NCBI GenBank assembly: GCA_015075745.1
Contig: JABTTW010000002.1
Coordinates: 696,453 to 760,452, forward strand
Source: Planctomycetia bacterium
GTDB lineage: Bacteria; Planctomycetota; Phycisphaerae; UBA1845; UTPLA1
Reading direction: 5' to 3'
Length of the DNA: 64,000 bases
The position numbers and the translations under genes are program-made. Below, piece after piece: positions 38,204 to 47,199 of this stretch. The notes beneath the pieces are model-generated. The model was not told where the DNA came from and did no database searches. It saw only the letters and a program-made list of their open reading frames with translations. Positions within the stretch are counted from its first letter, which is position 1, and each line of letters opens with the position of its first letter.

Positions 38204-39139
38204 ATGCCCAAGATCGCACCCAGTGCGACAGTTGATCCCAAGGCGGAGCTGGCCGAAGACGTAGAGATCGGCCCGGGTTGCTATGTCGGTCCGAAAGTCA
38301 CAATCGGCCGCGGCACTGTCCTGATGCCTAATGCGACGATCCTCGGTTGCACGAGTATCGGCGAGGGCAATATCTTTTATCCGGCCACCGTCATCGGCGC
38401 TGCCCCGCAGGACCTCAAGTACAAGGGCACCGACACCCAGCTCATCATCGGCGATCACAACATCTTCCGCGAAGGCGTCACCGCCCACACCGGCACCGAA
38501 GTCGCCGGTGGTCACACAAAGGTCGGCAGCCACAATCAGTTCCAGGTCGGCACCCACCTCGCCCACGACGTCATCGTCGGCGACCACTGCATCCTGTCGA
38601 ATCAGGTCCAAGTCGCCGGCCACGTCCAGATCGAAAGCAACGTCACCATCAGCGGCCTCGTCGGCATCCAGCAGTTTGTCACCATCGGCCGCTATTCGTT
38701 CATCACCGGCATGGCCCGCTGCACCATGGACGCACCGCCCTACATGATCTACGGCTTTGAAGGCTCCATTCAGGGCGTCAACGTCAAGGGCCTGGGCCGC
38801 TGGGGCTTCCAGGAAAGCGCCATTCAGCAACTCCGCGACGTCTATAAGAAGCTCTTCCCCCGCAAGGGTCAGGCGGTCAACACTTACAGCCTGCGTACGC
38901 TTTACGGTCTATTGCCCTCCGGCAAGAAGGACGACCGAAACGGCTCCGTCACACTTGCCCGCCGCCTCAGCGACGTCGACAGCATGACCAACCTCGACGA
39001 GCACTGCCGCTACCTCATCGACTTCGTGAAGCGCTCCATCCACAGCGGCGTCCACGGCCGCTATCTCGAATCCTGCCGCCGCGATGGCAACGGAGAACGC
39101 CCCGCCTTCTACGCCGGTAACGGGGGCAACGGCCGGTGA
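38204..39139 (+). CDS. lpxA: UDP-N-acetylglucosamine acyltransferase
   Basis: 311 residues. First acyltransferase of lipid A synthesis. Hexapeptide repeats begin at IAPSATVDPKAELAEDVEIG and run through TVLMPNATILGCTSIGEGN. FREGVTAHTGTEVAGGHTKVG holds the catalytic His region, and IQQFVTIGRYSFITGMA and PPYMIYGFEGSIQGVNVKGL follow. The C-terminal region is longer than in E. coli (262 residues), adding an acidic/basic tail after the helical domain. Its end overlaps the next gene by 4 bp (GTGA). Confidence 0.93.
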   Translation: MPKIAPSATVDPKAELAEDVEIGPGCYVGPKVTIGRGTVLMPNATILGCTSIGEGNIFYPATVIGAAPQDLKYKGTDTQLIIGDHNIFREGVTAHTGTEVAGGHTKVGSHNQFQVGTHLAHDVIVGDHCILSNQVQVAGHVQIESNVTISGLVGIQQFVTIGRYSFITGMARCTMDAPPYMIYGFEGSIQGVNVKGLGRWGFQESAIQQLRDVYKKLFPRKGQAVNTYSLRTLYGLLPSGKKDDRNGSVTLARRLSDVDSMTNLDEHCRYLIDFVKRSIHSGVHGRYLESCRRDGNGERPAFYAGNGGNGR

Positions 39140-40143
39140 CCGATTCTCCCATCCGCACTGCCGTCGTCGGCGTCGGGCACATGGGACGTCACCATGCCCG
39201 GCTCTACCAGGAGATGCCGCAGTCGCAGCTCGTCGCCGTCGTCGACCTGAACAAGGACCGCGCCGCGGAGATCGCCGGTAAGCATGGCGCGACCGCCCTC
39301 TCCAGCATTGACGAATTGCCGAATGATGTCCGCGCCGTCACCGTCGCGGTTCCCACGATTCACCACCGCGCAATCGCCGAAAAGCTGCTCCGCCGCGGCA
39401 TGGCCGTCCTCGTCGAAAAGCCCATCGCCGACACCGTCGCCGACGCCGAGGCGATGATGAACTGCGCGAAAGAGACCGGCTCGATTCTCACCGTGGGTCA
39501 CACCGAGCGGTTCAACCCCGTCGTCCGCGCCATCCAGCGGCTCGACATCCGCCCCAAGTACATCGAGAGCCAGCGGATCAGCCCGTTTCGCTTCCGATCG
39601 GCCGACATCGGGGTCGTCGCCGACATGATGATCCACGACATTGACATCATTCTGCACCTGGTCCGCTCCAAGCCCGTTCAGGTCGACGCCGTGGGCGTCA
39701 ATGTGCTGGCGAAATACGAAGACGTGGCCAATGCCCGGGTGGTGTTTGAGAACGGCGCCGTGGCGAATCTCGTCGCTTCGCGCCTGGCGCTGAAGACCGA
39801 CCGCCGGCTGCGGGTTTTCTCCGAGACGGCTTACCTGTCGCTCGATTATCAGCGGAAGAACGGCATCGTCGTGACCCGCGATGCAAATCTCGACGTGCTC
39901 TCGCTCGCCAAGGACAAGAAACTCGAAGACCTCGCCCAGATGGCCGACCTCGACTTCGGTCAGCTCGTCAAGGTCGAGCCGCTGATCGTGGATGACGTGG
40001 AGCCGCTCCGTGCGGAGCTGGAGGCCTTCCTCGACAGCGTCGCCACCGGCAAGCCCCCCGCCGTCAGCGCCGAGGACGGCGTCGACGCCGTCCGCCTCGC
40101 CGGACAGATCGTCAGCGCCATCAGTTCCCACCGCTGGAGCTAG
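39136..40143 (+). CDS. Gfo/Idh/MocA-family oxidoreductase linked to lpxA
   Basis: 335 residues with a GTG start overlapping lpxA. The Rossmann motif is VVGVGHMGRHHARLY, the family EKP motif is in VLVEKPIADT, and the second-domain motif is DMMIHDIDIILHLV. In Acidithiobacillus the Gfo/Idh enzyme GnnA sits by lpxA and, with the aminotransferase GnnB, makes the 3-amino sugar precursor of lipid A. The location fits GnnA, but no GnnB is visible, so the exact substrate stays open. Last gene of the block; followed by a strong terminator. Confidence 0.8.
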   Translation: MTDSPIRTAVVGVGHMGRHHARLYQEMPQSQLVAVVDLNKDRAAEIAGKHGATALSSIDELPNDVRAVTVAVPTIHHRAIAEKLLRRGMAVLVEKPIADTVADAEAMMNCAKETGSILTVGHTERFNPVVRAIQRLDIRPKYIESQRISPFRFRSADIGVVADMMIHDIDIILHLVRSKPVQVDAVGVNVLAKYEDVANARVVFENGAVANLVASRLALKTDRRLRVFSETAYLSLDYQRKNGIVVTRDANLDVLSLAKDKKLEDLAQMADLDFGQLVKVEPLIVDDVEPLRAELEAFLDSVATGKPPAVSAEDGVDAVRLAGQIVSAISSHRWS

Positions 40144-40197
40144 GACGCTTCACATCCCAGAACGTACTCCGGTTCGCCACTCAGTGCGGAAAAGAAA

Positions 40198-40237
40198 CGT
40201 CCCCTGGAACCGCGCCGACGCACGCCTCCAGGGGACG
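40198..40237. terminator. Bidirectional hairpin terminator
   Basis: A perfect 11-bp stem (CGTCCCCTGGA / TCCAGGGGACG) with an 18-nt loop lies between the convergent Gfo/Idh and glutamine synthetase genes. A-rich sequence precedes it and ATTTAATT follows, so it can end transcription from either side. Confidence 0.75.
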
Positions 40238-40257
40238 ATTTAATTGCTTCACAGGCC

Positions 40258-42465
40258 CTACTTCAGGAACAAAAGCTCCCGGTAGGACGGCAGCGGCCAA
40301 AGATCCGCCGACACGTGATTCTCCAGCTCATCACCGGCGGACCGCAGCACCTCCATCAGCGGGATGATCTTTTCCTTCATGTACGTCGCGTGCTCGAGCG
40401 GGTCGTGCGACTCAAGATTGTCCGCCTCGGCCAGCCCTTCCAGCGTCGTGGTGAATTGCCGCACCTTCTCGCTGAAATGCTGGAGCATCGCCAGCCGTTC
40501 CTTGTGATCCGCACCTGCGTTCTTGAGCGCGGCGACCGCCTCACCCAGCCGGGTCTCGTGGGCAATCGCGGCCGGCAGAATCATTTGCCGCCCCATCATC
40601 ACCATCGTCTCCGACTCGATCAGAATCTGCTTGGTGTATTTCTCAAGATAGGCGGTGACGCGGCTCTGCAACTCCTGCCTGTTGAGCACCTGATACTTTT
40701 CAAAAATCTGAATGGACTTCTCCGTTCCCAGCTTCGGAATCGCCGCGACGCAGTCGCGCAGGTTGGGCAGTCCGCGACGTTCCGCCTCGGCATGCCACTC
40801 CGCGGCGTATCCGTCGCCGTTGAAGATCACGCGTTTGTGCTGCTTGATCATCTGTTGCAACAAGCTGCGGGCCGCCGCCATCAGCTTCTCTTTCGGCGGA
40901 TTGGCGCCGACTTCCTTCTCGAGATGTGTCGCAACGTAGTCGAGCGACTCGGCGACGATGGTGTTCATCACGGTATTGGGCCATGCCGACGTCGCGGATG
41001 AGCCGACCGCCCGGAATTCAAACTTGTTGCCGGTGAAGGCGAATGGCGACGTTCGGTTTCGATCAGCCGAATCCCGCGGGAGCTGCGGCAGGGTCATGGC
41101 GCCCAGGTCCATCGCGCCGCCCTTGATGGTCCGGCTCAACTCGCCCTTCTCCAATTGCTCGACGATATCGGTGAGCATCTCGCCCAGGAAGATCGAGATG
41201 ATCGCCGGCGGGGCCTCGTTGGCGCCGAGTCGGTGATCGTTCCCCGCCGAGGCGATCGCCGCTCGGAGAAGCTCCGCATTCATATCCACGGCCCGGATCA
41301 CCGCGCACAGGTAGACGAGAAACTCCATGTTCGTATGCGTGTCCTCGCGCGGGTCGAGCAGGTTCACGCGGGTGTCCGTGGTCATGGACCAGTTGTTATG
41401 CTTGCCGGACCCGTTGAGGCCCAGGAACGGCTTCTCGTGCAGGATCGCGTGCATCTCGTAGCGCGGCGCCACCCGCTTGATCGCCTCCATCATCAGCATC
41501 TGGTGGTCGCAGGCCACGTTGGAGGTCTCAAAGGTCGGGGCGATCTCGAACTGTCCCGGCGCGACCTCGTTGTGACGCGTCTTGACCGGGATGCCCATGC
41601 GATAGAGCTCGTACTCAAGCTCGGCCATGAAAGCCAGCACGCGCGGCGGGATCGAACCGAAGTAGTGGTCCTCCAGTTGTTGCCCCTTCGGAGGCCGCGC
41701 CCCGAACAAGGTGCGATCGCAGGAAACCAGGTCCGGCCGGGCGTAGTACAAATGCCGATCGATCAGGAAATACTCCTGTTCGGGGCCGACCGTGGTCAAA
41801 ACGCGCTGCACGCCCCTGTCGGTTCCGAAGAGGCGCAGAACGCGCATCGCCTGCTTCGATAGAGCGTCCATCGATCGCAGGAGCGGCGTCTTCTGATCGA
41901 GCGCGGCGCCGGTCCAGGAGACGAAGGCGGTCGGGATACACAGGGTGACCGTGTTATGCCCGCGCACGAGGAAGGCTGGACTCGTCGCGTCCCATGCCGT
42001 GTAGCCGCGCGCTTCAAAGGTTGCCCGCAATCCGCCCGACGGAAAGCTCGATGCGTCCGGCTCGCTCTGGCACAGGCTGCTTCCGGACAGGGCGTAGATC
42101 ATCTCGCCGTCCTTCTCCAGCTCGACCAGGGAATCGTGCTTTTCGGCGGTCAGACCGGTGAGCGGCTGAAACCAGTGCGTGTAGTGCGTCGCGCCATGTT
42201 CGACGGCCCAATCCTTCATTTCGGCCGCGACGACCTCGGCCACCTGGGCGTCCAGCGGCTCGCCCAGCTCGATCGTCCGCATCAGGCGCTTATAGATGTC
42301 CTTGGAAAGCCGCCGCCGCATGGTTCGTTGATTGAACACATCGCAGGCGAAATATTTGTCAATCTGGGTGGATATCGCGCAGCCGTCCAAACGGTTAGGC
42401 GGATGGGTCCACGTGGTTGCGGCGGCGACGGCCGCCCGACGTACGCTGGCATGATCCATGTTCAT
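40258..42465 (-). CDS. glnN: Glutamine synthetase type III
   Basis: 735 residues, matching the large GSIII family rather than GlnA (about 470). It makes glutamine from glutamate, ammonia and ATP as a double hexameric ring. Signatures include [91 protein letters not shown] and [14 protein letters not shown]. The frame begins [10 protein letters not shown]; the ATG pair at 42465/42459 precedes the conserved region by about 30 residues. Next to it lie a degraded ammonium transporter and a STAS remnant. Confidence 0.94.
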   Translation of the reverse strand: MNMDHASVRRAAVAAATTWTHPPNRLDGCAISTQIDKYFACDVFNQRTMRRRLSKDIYKRLMRTIELGEPLDAQVAEVVAAEMKDWAVEHGATHYTHWFQPLTGLTAEKHDSLVELEKDGEMIYALSGSSLCQSEPDASSFPSGGLRATFEARGYTAWDATSPAFLVRGHNTVTLCIPTAFVSWTGAALDQKTPLLRSMDALSKQAMRVLRLFGTDRGVQRVLTTVGPEQEYFLIDRHLYYARPDLVSCDRTLFGARPPKGQQLEDHYFGSIPPRVLAFMAELEYELYRMGIPVKTRHNEVAPGQFEIAPTFETSNVACDHQMLMMEAIKRVAPRYEMHAILHEKPFLGLNGSGKHNNWSMTTDTRVNLLDPREDTHTNMEFLVYLCAVIRAVDMNAELLRAAIASAGNDHRLGANEAPPAIISIFLGEMLTDIVEQLEKGELSRTIKGGAMDLGAMTLPQLPRDSADRNRTSPFAFTGNKFEFRAVGSSATSAWPNTVMNTIVAESLDYVATHLEKEVGANPPKEKLMAAARSLLQQMIKQHKRVIFNGDGYAAEWHAEAERRGLPNLRDCVAAIPKLGTEKSIQIFEKYQVLNRQELQSRVTAYLEKYTKQILIESETMVMMGRQMILPAAIAHETRLGEAVAALKNAGADHKERLAMLQHFSEKVRQFTTTLEGLAEADNLESHDPLEHATYMKEKIIPLMEVLRSAGDELENHVSADLWPLPSYRELLFLK

Positions 42466-42652
42466 GATCTCCTCAAGAATCTACTGGCAAAGTTCGACAC
42501 TCGGTCGAACAGAATGTACCGGACACGTTGGCTTTGGAAGCACTTGATCCAAGATGGGATGACTGAGTGCATGATTGACGGGCGACGACAGGAAACGCGG
42601 TCGATGTCATTATTCCGACTCTCCCCCCGAAAGCGGGCGACGAATCAATCGC

Positions 42653-42859
42653 TTAGTTCATCGCCTCGGCCAGGTTGTTGCCAACACTGAACAGGGCCAG
42701 GATGCCGCTCGATTGCATCAGTTTGGCCATCGCCGGCTGAACCCCGGCCATCTCGGCCTTGAACTGGTTGGTGCCGTGATAGTCGAAATCGCGGCAGCGA
42801 ATGGTCGCGATCGTCGCCCGCGGATCATTCTGAATCTTTACGACGGATTCCTGGCTCAT
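42653..42859 (-). CDS. Small protein, possibly an internally deleted STAS-domain gene
   Basis: 68 residues with a good ribosome binding site (AAGGAAG before the ATG). The first 38 residues (VVKIQNDPRATIATIRC) resemble the opening strands of a STAS/anti-sigma-antagonist domain, and the last 30 (MAKLMQSSGILALFSVGNNLAEAMN) resemble its end. The usual middle, with the DxSxxxxxxS phosphorylation loop, is absent. STAS proteins are normally about 100-115 residues, so an in-frame deletion is my best reading. It could also be an unrelated small protein. Confidence 0.4.
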   Translation of the reverse strand: MSQESVVKIQNDPRATIATIRCRDFDYHGTNQFKAEMAGVQPAMAKLMQSSGILALFSVGNNLAEAMN

Positions 42860-42940
42860 GAGAACTTCCTTACTCCCAACTGCTGTTCATGCGACTTATC
42901 GGCTCCTGGCGCCCTCTGCCGGTCGCTGGTCAGACCTGGC

Positions 42941-43567
42941 TCATGCCAGACCTTGTATCAATCGGCACGACTTCTCTCTATGAATACTCTGATCGAGTCC
43001 CGCGAGTTCTTGTGCCCCGGTCACGCGAAGCCCGATCGTGCTCTTGACCAAGAGCGCGATCAGATAGGTTCCGACGGCCGCAAACGCCGCCGCCAGGCCG
43101 ACGTTCTGCTTCACAAGGTGACCCGAATGGCCGCCAATTATGCCGACAACGGGCGTAAAACAGAAGATACCGGTTGCAATTCCGCCCCTGGCCCCGCCGA
43201 CGCCGAGTCCCCGGAATGCGTCCAGGGCGTCGTTATAGACCCCCGCCTGCTCCTTGGAGCGAACCGCGAAATAACAAACCGCCCCCGCGACCAGCCCGAT
43301 AAGCAAAGCCCAGCGGGGCTCAACGTGACCGGCGCCCAGCGTGATGGCCACCAGGCCCGAGAGGATGCCGGAAACAAGTCCCAGGCTCGTACAGCGCCCC
43401 TTTCGCATAAACTCGACGACGATCCACGACAGGGCCCCAGCGGCGGCGAGCGTCCGCGTTGTCGCAAAGGCCAGACCGGCAACCGACCCGGCGGCCTGCG
43501 CCTCGGAAGCGATTGCGCTGCCGGCGGTGAGTATAACGAGGCCCAATTCACCAAACGGATTCATCAA
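42941..43567 (-). pseudogene. Truncated ammonium transporter (Amt family) remnant
   Basis: 208 codons matching only the C-terminal half of Amt (normally 400-450 residues): LVAITLGAGHVEPRWALLIGL, AGAVCYFAVRSKEQAG, LDAFRGLGVGGARGG and GLRVTGAQELAGLDQS. The conserved His of the pore (VHGVGG in functional Amt) is replaced in RGLGVGG, and the GWFGFNxGS helix is mostly lost. The N-terminal half is not found upstream to 43900. It therefore cannot work as a channel. It lies near glnN, so it was probably a nitrogen-assimilation partner before decay. Confidence 0.75.
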
Positions 43568-43963
43568 AGCGAGTCTTCCGGATGCGTCTGCGAATTCGTC
43601 TTCTCTGCCACGAATCGGCGCCGAGCGACAGCAACGCGTATCCTAGAATCAGGTGCATTTCCCTGCCAGCATCAAACCTCGCCCCGCGCGCCTCGGCATG
43701 CCGTAACGGCTGGCCACGGCATTCCAATCAACGCTCAATCGTCAGCGCACAAGCGATTGGGCAAGCTGCACAGGATCAACCCCCGAAAAACCCGAAGGGC
43801 TTCAATTTAGGTAAAGCATTTCATCAACATCAGCCAAGCCCCTAAACGGCAAAACGCCCCATCGACGTATTCCGTCGCTGGGGCGCTTGAAGCCGACAAT
43901 TCTGCTAGTTTGCTAACTGCTAAACCGTGAGCGCTTTTTTGCGTGCCATACGCACGCGCGGGC
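43568..43963. other. Intergenic region between HU gene and Amt remnant
   Basis: About 400 bp. It holds the hairpin terminator at 43855-43885. The remainder probably contains decayed sequence of the truncated transporter gene; I find no frame restoring its N-terminal half. Confidence 0.5.
43855..43885 (-). terminator. Hairpin terminator after the HU gene
   Basis: A 13-bp stem with one mismatch (CGCCCCAGCGACG / CGTCGATGGGGCG on the minus strand), loop GAATA, followed by TTTTGCCG. It lies about 80 bp beyond the HU stop codon. Confidence 0.7.
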
Positions 43964-44254
43964 TTACTTCTTGCCGGTGAGGATCGCGTCCTTCGCGGCC
44001 TTCGCCACGCGGAACTTCACGACCTTCTTCGCCGGAATCTTGATCGTCTCGCCCGTTGCCGGGTTGCGACCCATGCGCGCCTTGCGATTCACAAGCACCA
44101 GCTTGCCGACGCCCGGAAGCGTGAAGCCGTTCTTCGCCTGCTTGTAGGCGGTGTCCACCAGCGTCTCCATGAACGCGACGACCTGCTTGCGGGTCATCTC
44201 GTTCGACTCAGCCAGGTGGCCGATCAGGGCTGACTTACTCATTGACTTGGCCAT
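43964..44254 (-). CDS. HU-family DNA-binding protein
   Basis: 96 residues from the ATG at 44254, with AAGGAG upstream. It has the dimerising helices (SKSALIGHLAESNEMTRKQVVAFMETLVDTAYKQ), the FTLPGVGKLVLVNRKARMGRNPATGE segment with the GRNPxTGE arm motif, and the KIPAKKVVKFRVAKAAKDAI end. HU bends and compacts DNA. Single gene followed by a terminator, so probably monocistronic. Confidence 0.94.
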   Translation of the reverse strand: MAKSMSKSALIGHLAESNEMTRKQVVAFMETLVDTAYKQAKNGFTLPGVGKLVLVNRKARMGRNPATGETIKIPAKKVVKFRVAKAAKDAILTGKK

Positions 44255-44363
44255 CTTCACTCCTTCAATGTTGAATACCACTCGCTCTTGATGCCGCAAC
44301 TCCACGGCACCGACCGCGGCAAAATGTATAGACTTCTATCGGCCAATACAAGAGCAAACCCCC

Positions 44364-44399
44364 ATTTTTAAGGGCTTTTCTGGACACCCCCTTAAAAAT
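44364..44399 (-). terminator. Perfect inverted repeat downstream of the glycosyltransferase gene
   Basis: An 11-bp perfect stem (ATTTTTAAGGG / CCCTTAAAAAT) with a 14-nt loop begins about 50 bp after the stop codon at 44451. The stem is AT-rich at its base, giving a T-run on either strand. A terminator is likely, though a regulatory palindrome before the HU gene is possible. Confidence 0.55.
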
Positions 44400-44450
44400 T
44401 TCTAGGAAACTCGCCCGTTTGGCAGGCCCGAGACCGTCCACCGACCCCTT

Positions 44451-46193
44451 CTACTCCCGCCGGGCATAGACCCACCCCACCGCGAAATCCCCCCGTTTTA
44501 CGGTGTGAATCACCTCAAATTGGGCCGAAAGCGCCTCGGAATCCGGCCAGTCCGGGGGCAGGTCACCGTACCCCAGGAGGTTGTTGATGTGCAGCAAGAC
44601 GAAGTCCGCCCCGTCGATCGAGGGGGCCGGCGGAACCGCGTCACTGGCCGGCGTCACCCCGCGCGGCACAAAGGTAAAGAAGGGTTCCTTCGGCAGCGCC
44701 TGCCCGATGATCTCGGCCTCCCAGAGGTAGCTGACCACGAGGTCTCCCTTCTTGACGCGGCCGTCCTCGCTGCACCATTTGATCAGCGACTCCACGCCGT
44801 CGCTCGGCGTCTGGATCAGATTGCGATACCCCCGCGACTCCGCCCCCAGCCAGCGGTTACCCACGTTGTCATAACCGTAAAGTTGATACCACGGGTGCCC
44901 CTGATAGACCCGCACGCCGAGATGAATGAGCATGGCCGCGACCACGACGCACCAAACCCGCGTGGCGCCGCGCGAAACCCTGGATAACCAACTGCCGATC
45001 TCCACCGCCAGCCCCGCCGTGACGATCATCATGCACGGATAGACGCCCATGAGATAGAAAGTTTGCCGCAGCGGCAGAAAGCAGATCATTACGACGTAAA
45101 AGACAAACGACAACGTGCACGCCCGCCAACGTCCGTCGTCGCGCTCCCGAAACCCCGCAAGGACCAACCCCACCGCCGTCATCAGCCCCAGCGGGATCGT
45201 CAACTTCACGAGGATGATCCCCGCGTACAGGCGAAGATGATCGCTCCACAATGCCAACGGGAATGAGTTGTCCCACCGCAGCAGCCTCCGCAGAACTTCG
45301 CGGGCGATCTGATGGTCCACCACGTGCGCCGGCATCAGGACACAGACCGCGGCCGTCGAATAGGCGACCATGGCCACGTACCGCGACACCCTGCCCGACG
45401 CCATCACCCGTTGCCGCACCACGAAGACCGTCGTCTGCAACCAAATGACCAGGGCAATCGCCCATCCCACGCAGGCGGCGGACTTCGAGAAGTAGGCGGC
45501 GATGGCCGTGCCCAGCAGTACGGCGCAGTTGATCCCAAGAAGTCGATGCAGTCGCCGCAGGTCCTCCACGCGGCCCGCCGATTCCGACGATCGCGAAGGC
45601 CCGGAGGAAACCGTCAGCACCGCGCAGACAATGAACAGGTATCCCGCAAACAGCTTCGACCCGATGGCCAACGCGATGAGCAGTCCCGCAAGCAGCCACC
45701 GCTCCGGGTTCGGCCGCTGCATGTAACGAACGAAGGCCCACAGCGCCAATGTGGCAAAGAGCGCGACGAAGACATCCCCCTCGGTCATCGAAATGCGCTC
45801 GAATGACAAGAAATACGGCGAGAGCCCCAGCAGGATCGACGCCAGCGCACCGACCAGCGGCCCGAAACAGGCGCGCCCCAGCGCCGCCGTCGCGATGATC
45901 GTCAGCGCCCCGGCGACGATGCTCAGCATGCGCGAGACACGCAAATCGTCGCGCCCCGTCACCGCGAACGCCAAAGCGTTGACGTACATCGGCAGCCGCA
46001 TCTGCGAGGCATCGAGCGACTCGTCTCCCCCGGTCAGCGGATGCTCAACAAGTCGAACGGCGATGTCGTGGTCGACCTGCTCGTCCCAAAGTGTCTCGAG
46101 CCCGCGCTGCGAATGCCACGCAATCCACCCCGACACCGCCGCCGCCAGCAGGCTCACCACAATCGACGCTCGACGGGCCGAGTCGGGGTTCAT
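44451..46193 (-). CDS. Polytopic membrane glycosyltransferase (GT39/ArnT-like)
   Basis: 580 residues with about ten to twelve membrane segments and a soluble C-terminal part of about 130 residues. After the first helix comes LETLWDEQVDHDIAVRL, with the acidic pair expected as the GT-C catalytic centre. LSPYFLSFERISMTEGDVFVALF matches the second conserved helix of ArnT/PMT-like enzymes. They use polyprenyl-phosphate sugars at the outer face of the membrane. Acceptor unknown. It lies downstream of the unknown 251-residue protein on the same strand (51 bp gap). Confidence 0.75.
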   Translation of the reverse strand: MNPDSARRASIVVSLLAAAVSGWIAWHSQRGLETLWDEQVDHDIAVRLVEHPLTGGDESLDASQMRLPMYVNALAFAVTGRDDLRVSRMLSIVAGALTIIATAALGRACFGPLVGALASILLGLSPYFLSFERISMTEGDVFVALFATLALWAFVRYMQRPNPERWLLAGLLIALAIGSKLFAGYLFIVCAVLTVSSGPSRSSESAGRVEDLRRLHRLLGINCAVLLGTAIAAYFSKSAACVGWAIALVIWLQTTVFVVRQRVMASGRVSRYVAMVAYSTAAVCVLMPAHVVDHQIAREVLRRLLRWDNSFPLALWSDHLRLYAGIILVKLTIPLGLMTAVGLVLAGFRERDDGRWRACTLSFVFYVVMICFLPLRQTFYLMGVYPCMMIVTAGLAVEIGSWLSRVSRGATRVWCVVVAAMLIHLGVRVYQGHPWYQLYGYDNVGNRWLGAESRGYRNLIQTPSDGVESLIKWCSEDGRVKKGDLVVSYLWEAEIIGQALPKEPFFTFVPRGVTPASDAVPPAPSIDGADFVLLHINNLLGYGDLPPDWPDSEALSAQFEVIHTVKRGDFAVGWVYARRE

Positions 46194-46244
46194 CTAGATT
46201 GCATCGGAGATTGACATGAATCGCCCCACATCCGGGACTGCCGA

Positions 46245-47000
46245 CTATGGTCTCGAAGCGATGGCTTGCGCCAGTGGATTGACCAGGAGCGGTATCACGC
46301 GCGACACGGCCCACTCTTCCGCCCGCTCGGACAGCTCGCGGTGAACGTCGAGCAGATTCTCGCCCGCGGAGAATCCCCAATAGCGCCGGAGTGTGAGAAA
46401 AACACTCAGCGGTTGAACCTCGTATTGCTGCGTCCGCACCTCAAAGGTCGAAGTGCGACTCTTCACTTCCAGATAGACCTGCGTATCGCAGTTCTCGCTG
46501 AGCGACAGGCCGAGAAACGGCTGCGAGTCGATCGTCTGCATCACGCCTTCGTGACCCAGCAGCCCCGCCAGCGGCCCCTCGGAGAAAAACGTCTCCGCGA
46601 CGAGTTGATCGTGATTCCCCCGATACTCCAGGTCGAACCCCATCACCACTTCCAGATGGTCATAGTCGAGTTCGCCGAGCGTCAGGTGATAAGGGGCCAT
46701 CTTCAAGACTACCTGCCCGAGCCGCTCCGCTTCCTCCAGCGACGGCGGATTGAAATGCCCGAGCCGGATCGCCCCCGCGTCCAGCCGAATCCAGCGCTTC
46801 GTCCCATCGTCGGACTCGTCCTCTTCCAGCAGCAACGAGGCATCGTCGCGCCGGCGCAGCTTTCGCAGAAGCGGAAACTCCCGCATCACGCTGTCGAAGA
46901 AGTGAAGCACCGTCTCGCGTTCCAGGCCCAGGTCGAGCTTCAGAAACAATCGGGTGGCGACATGAAAATCGTCGCAATGTGCTCCGAAGATGTTGCTCAT
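46245..47000 (-). CDS. Unknown soluble protein
   Basis: 251 residues with no signal peptide or membrane helix. It begins MSNIFGAHCDDFHVATRLFL and contains ETVLHFFDSVMREFPLLRKLRRR, LEVVMGFDLEYRGNHDQLVAE and TFEVRTQQYEVQPLSVFLTLRRYW. I recognise no domain. The composition and codon use look like a genuine conserved gene. It is divergent from the processing protease and upstream of the membrane glycosyltransferase on the same strand. Confidence 0.6.
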   Translation of the reverse strand: MSNIFGAHCDDFHVATRLFLKLDLGLERETVLHFFDSVMREFPLLRKLRRRDDASLLLEEDESDDGTKRWIRLDAGAIRLGHFNPPSLEEAERLGQVVLKMAPYHLTLGELDYDHLEVVMGFDLEYRGNHDQLVAETFFSEGPLAGLLGHEGVMQTIDSQPFLGLSLSENCDTQVYLEVKSRTSTFEVRTQQYEVQPLSVFLTLRRYWGFSAGENLLDVHRELSERAEEWAVSRVIPLLVNPLAQAIASRP

Positions 47001-47199
47001 TGTCGGGCTCCTCCATGAGAGTCTGCGACGCAGATACCCGCCTGTTTCGCATTATGCAAGACCGGGCCCGGCGATTCAACTTGTCAATCCGCCATTCTTC
47101 GGGCCCACCGAAAAATCGTCGCGGTTGACGCACCATACTCGCGGCGAGACAATCATTTCTCCGCAGCCACGTCGTGATGTTGACCCCGAAGGAGCCGCC

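Noticed and set aside
42941..43567. A short intact membrane protein
   Set aside because: The translation aligns by eye only with the second half of Amt transporters and has lost key pore residues, so a truncated pseudogene explains it better.
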